From an uncultured Lachnospiraceae bacterium (GTDB lineage Bacteria; Bacillota; Clostridia; Lachnospirales; Lachnospiraceae): DNA of 33,251 bases. The DNA is taken from assembly GCA_947630025.1 (NCBI GenBank), contig CANRFZ010000025.1, positions 1-33,251 on the forward strand, written 5' to 3'. Below are positions 21,491-30,439 of this stretch, piece after piece. The position numbers and the translations under genes are program-made. Position 1 is the stretch's first letter, and each line of letters opens with the position of its first letter. The notes beneath the pieces were generated by a model, which saw nothing but the letters and a program-made list of their open reading frames with translations, was not told the DNA's origin and did no database searches.

Positions 21491-24400
21491 TTATAATGGT
21501 ATCTCAGTGCCCAATTTAAACGAGTAGATCATTTTATCGACGGAAACTGCGCCGAACGCCTGCTGCAGCGCCTCCGCATAATAGTCGAGCTGCACGCGGT
21601 AGCGCTTGACCAGCTCCTCCGCCGTCTCCACGGCGTCCGTCTTGTAGTCCAGCAGCACATAGCCGCCGTCCTCCTCAAAAAACACATCGATAATGCCCTG
21701 AATCAGCACCGTCTCCTCCGCGGGAAACCCGCTATTCAGGCGGTCTGCGCCGAGCCCCATGACAAAAGGCTGCTCCTTATACAGTCTGCCCCTTCTGGCC
21801 GCATCCGCCATGCGCAGGGCCGTCCGGCTCGTCAAGAACCGCGCGATCTTAGGAATCGACACCGCTTCGTAATAGTCTTCCGGCAGACGTCCGTCCTGCC
21901 GCATCGCCTCGATCTGCCGCTGCAGCAGCGCTTCGGCGGCCTTTTGGTCGGAGTTGACTTCTATGGTCAATTCTTGGAAATCAAACAATTCCATCACTTT
22001 ATGGAACGCGGTGCCCCGCAGCGATCCGGTGACACGCTCGTCTTTTTCCAAGAAGCCCGGCAGATAGGGCACCACCGTCTCCTCCTCGTACATCGCAAAG
22101 GAAGCGTCCGTTTCTTCGCGCATTCCCGCCATTTTTAATTCCGACACGGTAGTCTTTGCGTACAGGCCCGCCAGCGTCTCATGGGGATAGCGGTACGAAA
22201 AAATAGCTGACATATCTGTCATAATCTTCTCATCGCCGTCCTCGGCGGCGTCCGAGGCCAGCAGCCGCCTTTTGGCGTCCTCGGCGCGGACGGTTTCCTC
22301 CAGCTTCTGCTCCACCCTGTCTTCCCAGCCCGACAGAACCACGGAAATCCCCGGATCGGCGGCGTCCGAGGCGCCTTCTCTTACACGGCCCGCCGCATCT
22401 GCCATAGCGCCCGCCTCGTCATCAACGGCAGCAATCTCTGCATCCGCAGCGTCTGCTGCCGTCCGGCCCGCCTCCATGCCGCAGGCGCGGTAAAATTCGT
22501 CCAGACAGGGGCTTCCCGCCACGGCGGACAGCAGCAGATCCAGAAAACTGTCCGCATCGGTCAAAATCCCATAAGGCAGAGGCTTGACTGACCGGCCCGG
22601 TATGAGCCGCAGCGCTGCCGCCGTCTTTTCCGGCGTTTTCAGCGTTCCCGTCAGGATCAACTTCTCCTTCGCCCGCGTCATTCCCACATACAGAATCCGC
22701 AGCTCCTCCGCCAGACTGTCCGTTCTGATCTTGTCGGCGATCAGATTCCTGCGGAGGTCTTCGCCCTTGATTCTGCGCCGCGTATCGATATAGGGAACGC
22801 CGATGCCGTTGTCGATATCCAGCACCATGGCGGCGTGGACGTCTCTTGTCTGAAATCGCTTGGACAGGCCGGACACGAAACAGACAGGGAACTCCAGCCC
22901 TTTGCTCTTATGAATGCTCATCAGCCGCACCACGTCGGCATTCTCGTCCTGCAGGCCGGCCTCGCCGTAGTCCACCTCGTACTTTTCCAACTGCTCCATA
23001 TAGCGCAGGAAGTGATACAGGCCGAAAAAGCTCGTCTTCTCATATTCCGCCGCCTTGACCAGCAGCATTTCCACGTTGGCGCGCCGCTTGCCGCCCTCCG
23101 GCCTGACCGCCGCATAGTCCGCGTAGCCCGTCTCCCGCAGGATCACCTGCAGCAATTCCTGCACCGGCAGATAGACCGCCAGCTCGCGGAATCGCTCGAT
23201 CCGTGCCAGAAACGCCTGCATCTTAGCGCGCAGTCCGAGGTCGCCGCCGTCCTGCGCATACGCTTTCAGCGCGTCGTACAAATACTGTCTGTCGGCTCCG
23301 GCAGCCCGTACCGCCGCGATCTCCTCCTCGGTGAAGCCGCCCAGATAAGCGTGGAGCACGCCGTACAGCGGGATGTCCTGCAGCGGATTGTCCAGCACCC
23401 GCAGGAAATGTAACAGCTCCTGCACCTCAGGGGCGGCGAAATATCCCGTCCGCGAAGCCACGTAGACCGGGATGCCCTCCTGCTCCAGTATCTTTTGGAA
23501 CACATCATCCCAGCCCGACATGGTGCGCAGCAGGATCACGATATCCCGGTACGCCACCGGCCTGTATGTCCCGCTCTCCTGATCCACCACCCGGAACGTG
23601 CGCATCAGCTCGTGGATTCTGGCGGCGACGCCGTAGGCTTCCTGCTCCTTGGCGGTGAGCTCCTCCGTAGTCTCGTCCGTCCGGAAAAGCAGAAGCTCCG
23701 TCGTATTGTCTCCGGCATGGGCGGGCGCGGGGTACGCCGCGCCCGGATGCAGCGCCGCCGCCTCGTCATAGGCGATGCCGCCCGCCTCCCGGCCCATGAT
23801 CCGCTCAAACACGGCGTTGACACTATGCAGGACTTCGACGCGGCTCCTGAAATTCTGGTGCAGGTCGATCCGCCGCCCGCACTCTTTCGCGCCGTCCCCG
23901 CAGTCCTCCACAGACCGGTAGGTGTCGTACTTTTCCATAAAAAGCTCCGGACGCGCCAGACGGAACCGGTAGATGCTCTGCTTCACGTCACCCACCATGA
24001 AACGGTTGTACCGGCCTTCCTCCTCGCCCGATATGCAGGACAGGATGTATTCCTGCACCAGATTGCTGTCCTGATATTCGTCCGTCAGAATCTCATAAAA
24101 ATAATCGCGGTATTCCCGCGCCGTGTCGGTGGGCCTGCAGACGCCGTCCTCCTCACTGACCAGCACGGACAGCGCCAGATGCTCCACGTCGTCAAAGTCA
24201 AGCACGTTCCGCTCCCGCTTCTTCCTGTCGAACGCCCGCTTAAACGCAAGCGTGATATCCGCCAGCGCGTCCACCGCCCCGCCGCATATCTGCATATGCC
24301 GCAGCGTCTGTTCCCTGCCCGCTGTAAAAAAGCGTTTCTGCAATCCGGCCAGACAGTCCTTGACGGCGGCGCGGATATTTTTGACATCCTCCCGGCTGTC

Positions 24401-25282
24401 GGGCAGCACCGTGTCGTCCTTTTTGGAAGGAAGCCTGTCGAACCGCAGCGTCTCGAAAGCGCTGCGCAGGCCGTCATAGTCCCCGCCGCACCTGCCGGCC
24501 AGCTCCTCCACCAAAAGCAGCTCCCGCTCCAGCGTCTCCGCATACATATAAGGGCCGCCCGGCTCCTCACAGATCCCGATCGCCGCGCGCAGCCGCTCCC
24601 CGCAGTATTCCAGCGTCAGCCGCGCCCGGCGCATCAGTTCCCGCACCCACGGAAGCGTGTCAAAAGCCGCACTGTCCGGTATGCGGTAGTCCTGCTTCCG
24701 CTCCTGCAGCCACCGCTCCGGGAAAGGCGTGCTCATCGCGAAGTCATACAGTTTCCAGATGACTTCCTCCACGGCCCTGTCCTGCCGCCCCATGCTGAAA
24801 TACTCCATGCAGTCCAGAAAAGACGGCTCGCCCGCCGCATACGCCTCCTCCAAAACCTGCGCCAGCACTTCCTGACGGATCAGCCTGCTCTCGCCTTCGT
24901 CCATGATGCGGAACCCCGGGTCCAGACCGATCGTATGGAACTGGTTGCGCAGCACGGAAAGGCAGAAACTGTCTATCGTGGTAATCTGCGCATTGTGGAT
25001 CAGTGTCGTCTGCCGCTGCAGATGCTCGTTGAGCGGATCGGCTGCCAGCCGTTCCTGCAGGGCGCGGCTGATCCGCTCGCGCATCTCCGCCGCCGCCGCG
25101 TTGGTAAAGGTCACCACCAGCAGCCTGTCGATATCCACCGGGTGCTCTCCCTCCGCCACCATCTTCACGATACGCTCCGTGAGCACGGCGGTCTTGCCGG
25201 AACCCGCCGCGGCGGAGACCAGCAGATTGCACCCGCGCGTGTCGATCACCTGTTGTTGTCTGTCCGTAAATACAATTCCCAT
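21491..25282 (-). CDS. addA: ATP-dependent helicase/nuclease subunit A (AddA)
   Basis: 1263 aa, typical size. UvrD-like superfamily 1 helicase: FTDRQQQVI Q motif, Walker A AAAGSGKT (24-31), motif II DEYQDSN (401-407), GDVKQSIYRFR (motif III) and later helicase motifs. A C-terminal RecB-family nuclease domain has Asp1199 (GIID) and D-Y-K (1212-1214). With AddB it forms the AddAB helicase-nuclease that processes double-strand breaks and loads RecA. A low-complexity Ala/Asp-rich insert (about plus-strand 22350-22480) sits between the helicase and nuclease parts, made of repeated ADAA/DDEAG-like units. It follows addB by 29 bp; the spacer is a duplicated SD-containing unit. Confidence 0.96.
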   Translation of the reverse strand: MGIVFTDRQQQVIDTRGCNLLVSAAAGSGKTAVLTERIVKMVAEGEHPVDIDRLLVVTFTNAAAAEMRERISRALQERLAADPLNEHLQRQTTLIHNAQITTIDSFCLSVLRNQFHTIGLDPGFRIMDEGESRLIRQEVLAQVLEEAYAAGEPSFLDCMEYFSMGRQDRAVEEVIWKLYDFAMSTPFPERWLQERKQDYRIPDSAAFDTLPWVRELMRRARLTLEYCGERLRAAIGICEEPGGPYMYAETLERELLLVEELAGRCGGDYDGLRSAFETLRFDRLPSKKDDTVLPDSREDVKNIRAAVKDCLAGLQKRFFTAGREQTLRHMQICGGAVDALADITLAFKRAFDRKKRERNVLDFDDVEHLALSVLVSEEDGVCRPTDTAREYRDYFYEILTDEYQDSNLVQEYILSCISGEEEGRYNRFMVGDVKQSIYRFRLARPELFMEKYDTYRSVEDCGDGAKECGRRIDLHQNFRSRVEVLHSVNAVFERIMGREAGGIAYDEAAALHPGAAYPAPAHAGDNTTELLLFRTDETTEELTAKEQEAYGVAARIHELMRTFRVVDQESGTYRPVAYRDIVILLRTMSGWDDVFQKILEQEGIPVYVASRTGYFAAPEVQELLHFLRVLDNPLQDIPLYGVLHAYLGGFTEEEIAAVRAAGADRQYLYDALKAYAQDGGDLGLRAKMQAFLARIERFRELAVYLPVQELLQVILRETGYADYAAVRPEGGKRRANVEMLLVKAAEYEKTSFFGLYHFLRYMEQLEKYEVDYGEAGLQDENADVVRLMSIHKSKGLEFPVCFVSGLSKRFQTRDVHAAMVLDIDNGIGVPYIDTRRRIKGEDLRRNLIADKIRTDSLAEELRILYVGMTRAKEKLILTGTLKTPEKTAAALRLIPGRSVKPLPYGILTDADSFLDLLLSAVAGSPCLDEFYRACGMEAGRTAADAADAEIAAVDDEAGAMADAAGRVREGASDAADPGISVVLSGWEDRVEQKLEETVRAEDAKRRLLASDAAEDGDEKIMTDMSAIFSYRYPHETLAGLYAKTTVSELKMAGMREETDASFAMYEEETVVPYLPGFLEKDERVTGSLRGTAFHKVMELFDFQELTIEVNSDQKAAEALLQRQIEAMRQDGRLPEDYYEAVSIPKIARFLTSRTALRMADAARRGRLYKEQPFVMGLGADRLNSGFPAEETVLIQGIIDVFFEEDGGYVLLDYKTDAVETAEELVKRYRVQLDYYAEALQQAFGAVSVDKMIYSFKLGTEIPL

Positions 25283-25310
25283 GTTATACTCTCTTAGTTA
25301 TACTCTCTTA
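25283..25310. repeat. Perfect 14-bp tandem duplication in the addB-addA spacer
   Basis: GTTATACTCTCTTA occurs at 25283-25296 and 25297-25310. On the minus strand each copy reads TAAGAGAGTATAAC, so the SD-like AAGAGAG of addA is present twice, 6 nt and 20 nt before the ATG. The two copies fill essentially the entire intergenic spacer. Confidence 0.92.
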
Positions 25311-25311
25311 C

Positions 25312-28300
25312 TTACGTCTCGTCCGTCTCTTGGCGCATCCGCTCCACCGCCTCCGCCGCGGACAGTTTCGGCAGCCGCCTCGTGGCATATCCCTCCACCC
25401 GGTCGTCATAGCCGCAGACGCTCCGGTAGGCACAGTAGGTGCAGGAGCGCATTCCGTTCTGTTCGCAGGGATTGACCGAAATGGTTCCGCTCATAATGCC
25501 GGCGCCGAGCTGCCTGATTTTCTGGTTTACATAATTCGATACAACTTTCAAGTCATCTTCACTTATGACACTTGAGTACGCCGAGAAAGTACCGTCCTTT
25601 TTCCGCTCCAGCGGGAGAATATCCGACTTGTCGGTAAACTCATGATCCAGAAGTCTGACGGCAGTGTCATTTTCATTGACCAATCCGGTCATCTTTAATT
25701 CCCGCAGGATGCGCGCATTCAGTTCCTCCGGCGTGATGTCGCCGTCGCCCTCCAGCACCGGATCGTCTATGTGGTAATAGAGCAGGGCCGCCGGAACGAT
25801 TTCTTTGCCGGGGTGCTTCTTTTGTTCCATCTCCACCGCCGCATTCATATAGACCACCAACTGAAGCTGCAGGCCGTAATACAGGGCGGCCAGATCGAAC
25901 TTGCGGCTGCCCGACTTGTAATCGACGACTTTGACATAGATCTTGTCGTCCTGCCCGCAGACGTCCACCCGGTCTATCCTGCCCCGCAGCTTCATCTTTT
26001 CTCCGTCGTCCAAGGCTATATTGAGCGCGTCCAGATCCTCCGTCACGGAAAAGGACAACTCAAAGTTTTCCGGCACAAACGAGCCCCTGCGCAGCTGCTG
26101 CCCCATCGTCAGCACCGTGCGGAGCAGGATTCTGCCGATACGCCTGAGCATCCCCTGATTGCGCGCGCTGCTGTACAGGATCGTCTCCCCATAGGACGCG
26201 GCATAATTTTCCAGCGATTCCGCTATGAGACGTCCGGCATCGTCTTCCGTAAAGTCGAACCAAGTGAGGCCGCTTTCCTCCAGCTTGCGCGAAAAAAGTT
26301 CCAGAACGCCGTGAAAGACATTTCCCATATCCACGTCTTCAAAACTGTAATCGCCCCGCTCCTTTAACGCCAGTCCGTACTCCAGAAAATGCGCATAGGC
26401 GCAGGAGGCGTATTTCTCCAGACGGCTGACGCTATTGTGCAGCACCGCCCCATAGAGGGCCCGCGTCACCATCCGGGACAACGGCGTGTCCTTATAGCGG
26501 TAGAAGGCGCCCTCGATCAGCCGGTCAACCGTGTCCTGATACTGCGGGATGCCGCAGTAACTATGATAAAACGTATACAGCTTTTTCTTCTGCCCCTCAT
26601 CCAGCCTGCCGCCCGCATACTCCCGCAGCATATCCGCCATCAGCGTAATGCCGTCCGCGCCGCACACAAACTGTTCCTCCGCCGGGGCATTTTCCGGCGT
26701 CTGCACCGCCAGATGCGGGTACATCCGGCGCACCAGGTCGATCAGATACGCGGGCCGCAGCCCCGTGCCATCGCTGCCCGTCTTCGCATAGGACAGACAG
26801 AGCCGGTGGGAGGGCTTGGTCATGTTCAGATACAGATAAAGCCGCTGGACATACATCTGCTGCCGGGGCGACGGCGCCAGCTCCAGCCCGGACTCCCGGA
26901 GAAATTCCCGGTCGATATCCGAGATGACGCCGCCCTTGCCCGCGCCCTTGGGGATATTGCCGTCATTGATCCCCATAAAAAACAGAATCTTCACATGGTT
27001 TAACCGGGTTCTCTCGATGTCGCCCACCAGAACCCTGTCCACATTCTGGGGAATCGTCCCCACGCTGATCTCCGCCAGACCGGAGTCCAGAATATCCGCA
27101 AATTCCCGGAAATCCATTTTTTCATCGCACAGAAGCTCGTAGATCTGATCCAGCAGATCCACCGCCAGCGCATAGATCTGACCGTACTCCTTGGCCCGCG
27201 CCGCGTCGCCCTCCTCGCGGAATCGGTTCTCGTAGCGCTTCAGCTTCATTTGCAGCTCGCTGCGCACAAAAAAATCATACAACGCACGCACACGCTCCCC
27301 CGCCGTTTCCGCCGGCGCAAGCAGGGGCGCAAGCTGCTCCATCAACTGCTGCCGCATGGCATTGTAGCGTTCCAGCCACGCCAGAGCCGCCTCCCCGCCC
27401 TCTCTGTCCTCCTCCTTGTAGACAAAGAGCTGCGACCATTTCCTGCGGCCCCGGATACCGAACCTGCGCACATAATTTTCCAGACGGTCCGTTTCCTCCC
27501 GGTCGAAACCGGTCATGCCCGTCCGCAGATAGTGAAAGACCGATTCGTAGGAAAAGTCCTCCAGAACGATCTGCATCGCGCTCCTGATATATTCCGCAAA
27601 AGGGTTGCGCAGGATACCCTGCGTATGGTCGAGATAAATCGGGATGCCGAACCGCTCAAATTCCTCCCGCGCCGCGTCCGCGTAGACCTCCATATTGCCC
27701 GTCACCACCGCGATATCCCGGTAGTACAGGCTTTGTCCCTGCTTCTGAGCATCCATGAGAAGCCGCCGGATGGCGATGCACACCTGCCGGATCTCCTGCT
27801 TGGGCGTGGACGCCTCAAAGAGCGAGATATGCTCCGCGGGCCCGTCATATGTCTGCGCGTCGTATCGGAAAAGGTTCCGCTCCAGATGCGCCAGCTCCCC
27901 ATTGTGCACAAAGCGCGGCAGCCTGCCGTCGATCCTCGTCCGGCACCACACCGGCTTCTCCTCCGCGCTGCCCGCATCCTTCGCCAGACGCCGCAGATCC
28001 GCCACCGTCTTTTTGCTCAGATGAAAAAGCCTGTGCTCCCCGTCCGGCTCATACGGATTCTCCCTGTCGTCCACCGTCACCGTCACGATCACGCGCCCGG
28101 CCAGCCGGATCAGCTCCCGGATCACGCGGTACTGGATCGGCGTAAACCCGGTAAAACCGTCGAAGGCGATCACGCTCCTGCGGATGATGCCGGACTTCGG
28201 AAGCGCCTCGCACAGCCTGTCCAGCGTTTCTTCCGTCGTGATAAACCTGTCGCGGATATAGTCCAGAAACGCCTGGTAGATCACGCCCAGATCCTGCAGC

Positions 28301-28764
28301 TTGTAGTACAGCGCGCCCCGCGGTCTGGCGAACTCGGTCAGCTTCTCCATCTCCTGTACGCCGATCCCGTACTGCATAAACTCGGAAATGGCGGATTTGA
28401 CTTCATGGATGTAGCCGATCCTGTGCAGATGCCTCCCCATAACCCGCAGCCTGTCTCCGCACTGCTGCGCCACCTTGCGAAGTACCAGACTTTTGCCGGT
28501 ATCGTCCAGCACCGGCAGCGCGCGGCAGCCCACTTCCTCCAGAATACGGTGCGTCAGTCTGCCGAAGCTCAACACGTCGATATTCATAATGATGTGGTCG
28601 GGATGTTCCACCACCAGATCCATCTGCGTCTGCATCGTAAACTGGTCGGGAACGATCAGCAGATAGTCCGTCTCGGGATGCCGCGCCGCCTCGCGGATCA
28701 GATCCTGATGAAGTTGTCGGCTTTTGCCGGAGCCGGAAGCCCCGAAGTAGAATTGAAGTGCCAC
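25312..28764 (-). CDS. addB: ATP-dependent helicase/deoxyribonuclease subunit B (AddB)
   Basis: 1150 aa from a GTG at 28764 (reads M/VALQFYFGASGSGKS), chosen because GAGG lies 8 nt upstream and homologues begin at this point; a longer ATG frame at 28842 starts on the promoter -10. Walker A GASGSGKS is at 8-15. The RecB-like nuclease motif VVDYKSG lies near residue 970. Fe-S cluster cysteines: one in KYASCAYAHFL and three at 1108, 1111 and 1117 (CxxCxxxxxC), matching the four-Cys iron-staple of AddB. The inactivated helicase part recognises Chi in the family. It is first in the addB-addA operon, promoter at 28847-28875. Confidence 0.96.
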   Translation of the reverse strand: MALQFYFGASGSGKSRQLHQDLIREAARHPETDYLLIVPDQFTMQTQMDLVVEHPDHIIMNIDVLSFGRLTHRILEEVGCRALPVLDDTGKSLVLRKVAQQCGDRLRVMGRHLHRIGYIHEVKSAISEFMQYGIGVQEMEKLTEFARPRGALYYKLQDLGVIYQAFLDYIRDRFITTEETLDRLCEALPKSGIIRRSVIAFDGFTGFTPIQYRVIRELIRLAGRVIVTVTVDDRENPYEPDGEHRLFHLSKKTVADLRRLAKDAGSAEEKPVWCRTRIDGRLPRFVHNGELAHLERNLFRYDAQTYDGPAEHISLFEASTPKQEIRQVCIAIRRLLMDAQKQGQSLYYRDIAVVTGNMEVYADAAREEFERFGIPIYLDHTQGILRNPFAEYIRSAMQIVLEDFSYESVFHYLRTGMTGFDREETDRLENYVRRFGIRGRRKWSQLFVYKEEDREGGEAALAWLERYNAMRQQLMEQLAPLLAPAETAGERVRALYDFFVRSELQMKLKRYENRFREEGDAARAKEYGQIYALAVDLLDQIYELLCDEKMDFREFADILDSGLAEISVGTIPQNVDRVLVGDIERTRLNHVKILFFMGINDGNIPKGAGKGGVISDIDREFLRESGLELAPSPRQQMYVQRLYLYLNMTKPSHRLCLSYAKTGSDGTGLRPAYLIDLVRRMYPHLAVQTPENAPAEEQFVCGADGITLMADMLREYAGGRLDEGQKKKLYTFYHSYCGIPQYQDTVDRLIEGAFYRYKDTPLSRMVTRALYGAVLHNSVSRLEKYASCAYAHFLEYGLALKERGDYSFEDVDMGNVFHGVLELFSRKLEESGLTWFDFTEDDAGRLIAESLENYAASYGETILYSSARNQGMLRRIGRILLRTVLTMGQQLRRGSFVPENFELSFSVTEDLDALNIALDDGEKMKLRGRIDRVDVCGQDDKIYVKVVDYKSGSRKFDLAALYYGLQLQLVVYMNAAVEMEQKKHPGKEIVPAALLYYHIDDPVLEGDGDITPEELNARILRELKMTGLVNENDTAVRLLDHEFTDKSDILPLERKKDGTFSAYSSVISEDDLKVVSNYVNQKIRQLGAGIMSGTISVNPCEQNGMRSCTYCAYRSVCGYDDRVEGYATRRLPKLSAAEAVERMRQETDET

Positions 28765-28846
28765 GCAAACGTCCTCTTTTATCCTCGTGCGGCGTCCATT
28801 TCCCGCGCCCGCGCTGCCGCGTGGCAGGCCGGCTGCCGCCATATCC

Positions 28847-28875
28847 AGTATAGGGGATTACGCTCCGTTTTGCAA
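28847..28875 (-). promoter_or_regulatory. Sigma-A promoter of addBA
   Basis: On the minus strand TTGCAA (28875-28870), 17-bp spacer, TATACT (28852-28847). Leader of roughly 75 nt to the GTG at 28764. Confidence 0.65.
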
Positions 28876-28930
28876 GCGGGACGCAGGGCAGGGCCGCCTG
28901 TAAAATTCGCCTGTGGATTTGTAATTCATA

Positions 28931-28959
28931 TTGATTTTTTCCACGGCTTTGCCTATACT
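28931..28959 (+). promoter_or_regulatory. Divergent plus-strand promoter
   Basis: TTGATT (28931-28936), 17-bp spacer, TATACT (28954-28959). It fires away from addB toward the DUF2442 gene and the hairpin at 29003-29053. Confidence 0.6.
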
Positions 28960-28965
28960 AAAAAT

Positions 28966-29058
28966 ATGCAGTGCATCCTGCGCGTATCGCATAAATGAAA
29001 TGATATCCCGGCAGTAATCTTCCCACGCTAAGGGGCGGTAAGCTTTGGGATATTTTTT
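28966..29058 (+). ncRNA. Candidate ~93-nt small RNA or attenuated leader of DUF2442
   Basis: The expected transcript of the promoter at 28931-28959 runs into an intrinsic-terminator-like structure: ATATCCC (29003-29009) pairs with GGGATAT (29047-29053), enclosing a possible inner stem (CCC at 29022-29024 with GGG near 29032-29034), followed by a T run through 29058. Promoter plus terminator would delimit a short RNA; read-through would reach DUF2442 at 29101. It does not match a riboswitch class I can recognise. The 258-bp stretch 28843-29100 otherwise holds only the divergent promoters. Confidence 0.4.
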
Positions 29059-29100
29059 ACGGAAGCGGTCTCATATAATTTTGAGTAATAGGAGACATTT

Positions 29101-29409
29101 ATGTTTGTGTTAAATGGTATGGTTTATGGGCAAAGCCCGGAAACTTCACTCAAAATTACAAACGCCAAACCACTGGAAGATATGATAATAATTCTTACTT
29201 TTTCCAATGGCGAACAGAGGCTTTTTGATGCTTCATGCCTTATCGGATCTGTCTTTGAGCCTCTGAAAAATGCTGAAATATTTAGAAATATGACGTTGGA
29301 ACACGGCGTCATAACATGGATGGACGGCACGATTGACTGTGCTCCGGAATATATGTATGAGCACAGTTTTGAATATCCTGCGTTGTCTGTCCTAGAAAGA
29401 CACGCATAA
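29101..29409 (+). CDS. DUF2442 domain-containing protein
   Basis: 102 aa with SD AGGAG before the ATG. The pattern AKPLEDMIIILTFSNGE, then RLFDAS, VFEPLKN and ITWMDGTIDCAPEYMYE, is the DUF2442 fold. These small proteins often act in toxin-antitoxin-like or phage-linked pairs, but the function is not established; no DUF4160 or other typical partner gene is adjacent. Its base composition is more AT-rich than addB or cysK, like the resolvase next to it. Confidence 0.85.
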   Translation: MFVLNGMVYGQSPETSLKITNAKPLEDMIIILTFSNGEQRLFDASCLIGSVFEPLKNAEIFRNMTLEHGVITWMDGTIDCAPEYMYEHSFEYPALSVLERHA

Positions 29410-29441
29410 AAAGGCAGAGAAGTCCCCCCTCTCTTATATAG

Positions 29442-30155
<714 letters not shown>

Positions 30156-30165
30156 CAGAGGCTAT

Positions 30166-30193
30166 TTTACAGAAACGTGTACCATTCTGTAAA
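30166..30193. other. Candidate resolvase site 1 (28-bp dyad)
   Basis: A perfect 9-bp inverted repeat TTTACAGAA / TTCTGTAAA separated by 10 bp, total 28 bp, which is the classical size of a serine resolvase subsite. It begins 10 bp after the resolvase stop codon. Alternatively it could be an autoregulatory operator. Confidence 0.5.
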
Positions 30194-30304
30194 CCCATGC
30201 GCATATAAAAACAAAATAAGTGTAACACAAAACAGTTGTCTTTTCCACACTTCCGTTAAGTTTTTTCACTATCTGTTAAAAAAAGTAAAGTTAAAACATA
30301 AAAG

Positions 30305-30332
30305 GTTACAGAATGGTACTCTGTTTTGTAAA
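30305..30332. other. Candidate resolvase site 2 (28-bp dyad, inverted relative to site 1)
   Basis: GTTACAGAA, 10-bp spacer TGGTACTCTG, TTTTGTAAA. Compared with the reverse complement of site 1 it agrees at 23 of 28 positions, including the spacer start TGGTAC. The two dyads are therefore inverted copies flanking about 111 bp of AT-rich DNA (30194-30304). Confidence 0.5.
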
Positions 30333-30406
30333 ATACCGCTGCCTATTTTGTAAAATACTGCTGCCGCTATTTTTTAAATGCGGCCTGCCTTGTAAAATAC
30401 CGTTCC
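30324..30406. repeat. Four ~22-bp direct repeats (iterons)
   Basis: Units starting at 30324, 30346, 30370 and 30390 share TTTTGTAAAATACYGCTGCC; the third is degraded and the fourth lacks the first two bases. The first unit begins with the right arm of dyad 2. The array fills most of the gap between the dyads and cysK. The whole 30156-30428 stretch (273 bp) has no gene. Confidence 0.75.
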
Positions 30407-30439
30407 GCAGAATGCCCTTCACGCTATGCTATTCTGCGG
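30405..30439 (-). terminator. Hairpin at the cysK 3' end
   Basis: CCGCAGAAT (30405-30413) pairs with ATTCTGCGG (30431-30439), a 9-bp stem with a 17-nt loop that covers the cysK stop. On the minus strand TATTTTAC follows after 5 nt. The long loop and weak T run make it a poor terminator; it may be the only one for cysK. Confidence 0.35.

Noticed and set aside
23495..25297. 600-codon plus-strand open frame opposite addA
   Set aside because: Antisense shadow of a high-GC gene; Arg/His/Leu-rich with no domain motif, and addA on the other strand is certain. The same holds for 27250-28998 (+) opposite addB and 5823-6998 (+) opposite clpB.
29003..29053. Mini-ykkC (guanidine-II) riboswitch, suggested by CCC-ACGC...GGG
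   Set aside because: The class needs two small hairpins with ACGR loops; here only one hairpin with a 7-nt loop is seen.
30324..30406. CRISPR array
   Set aside because: Units are contiguous without variable spacers, AT-rich and degenerate, and no cas gene is present.
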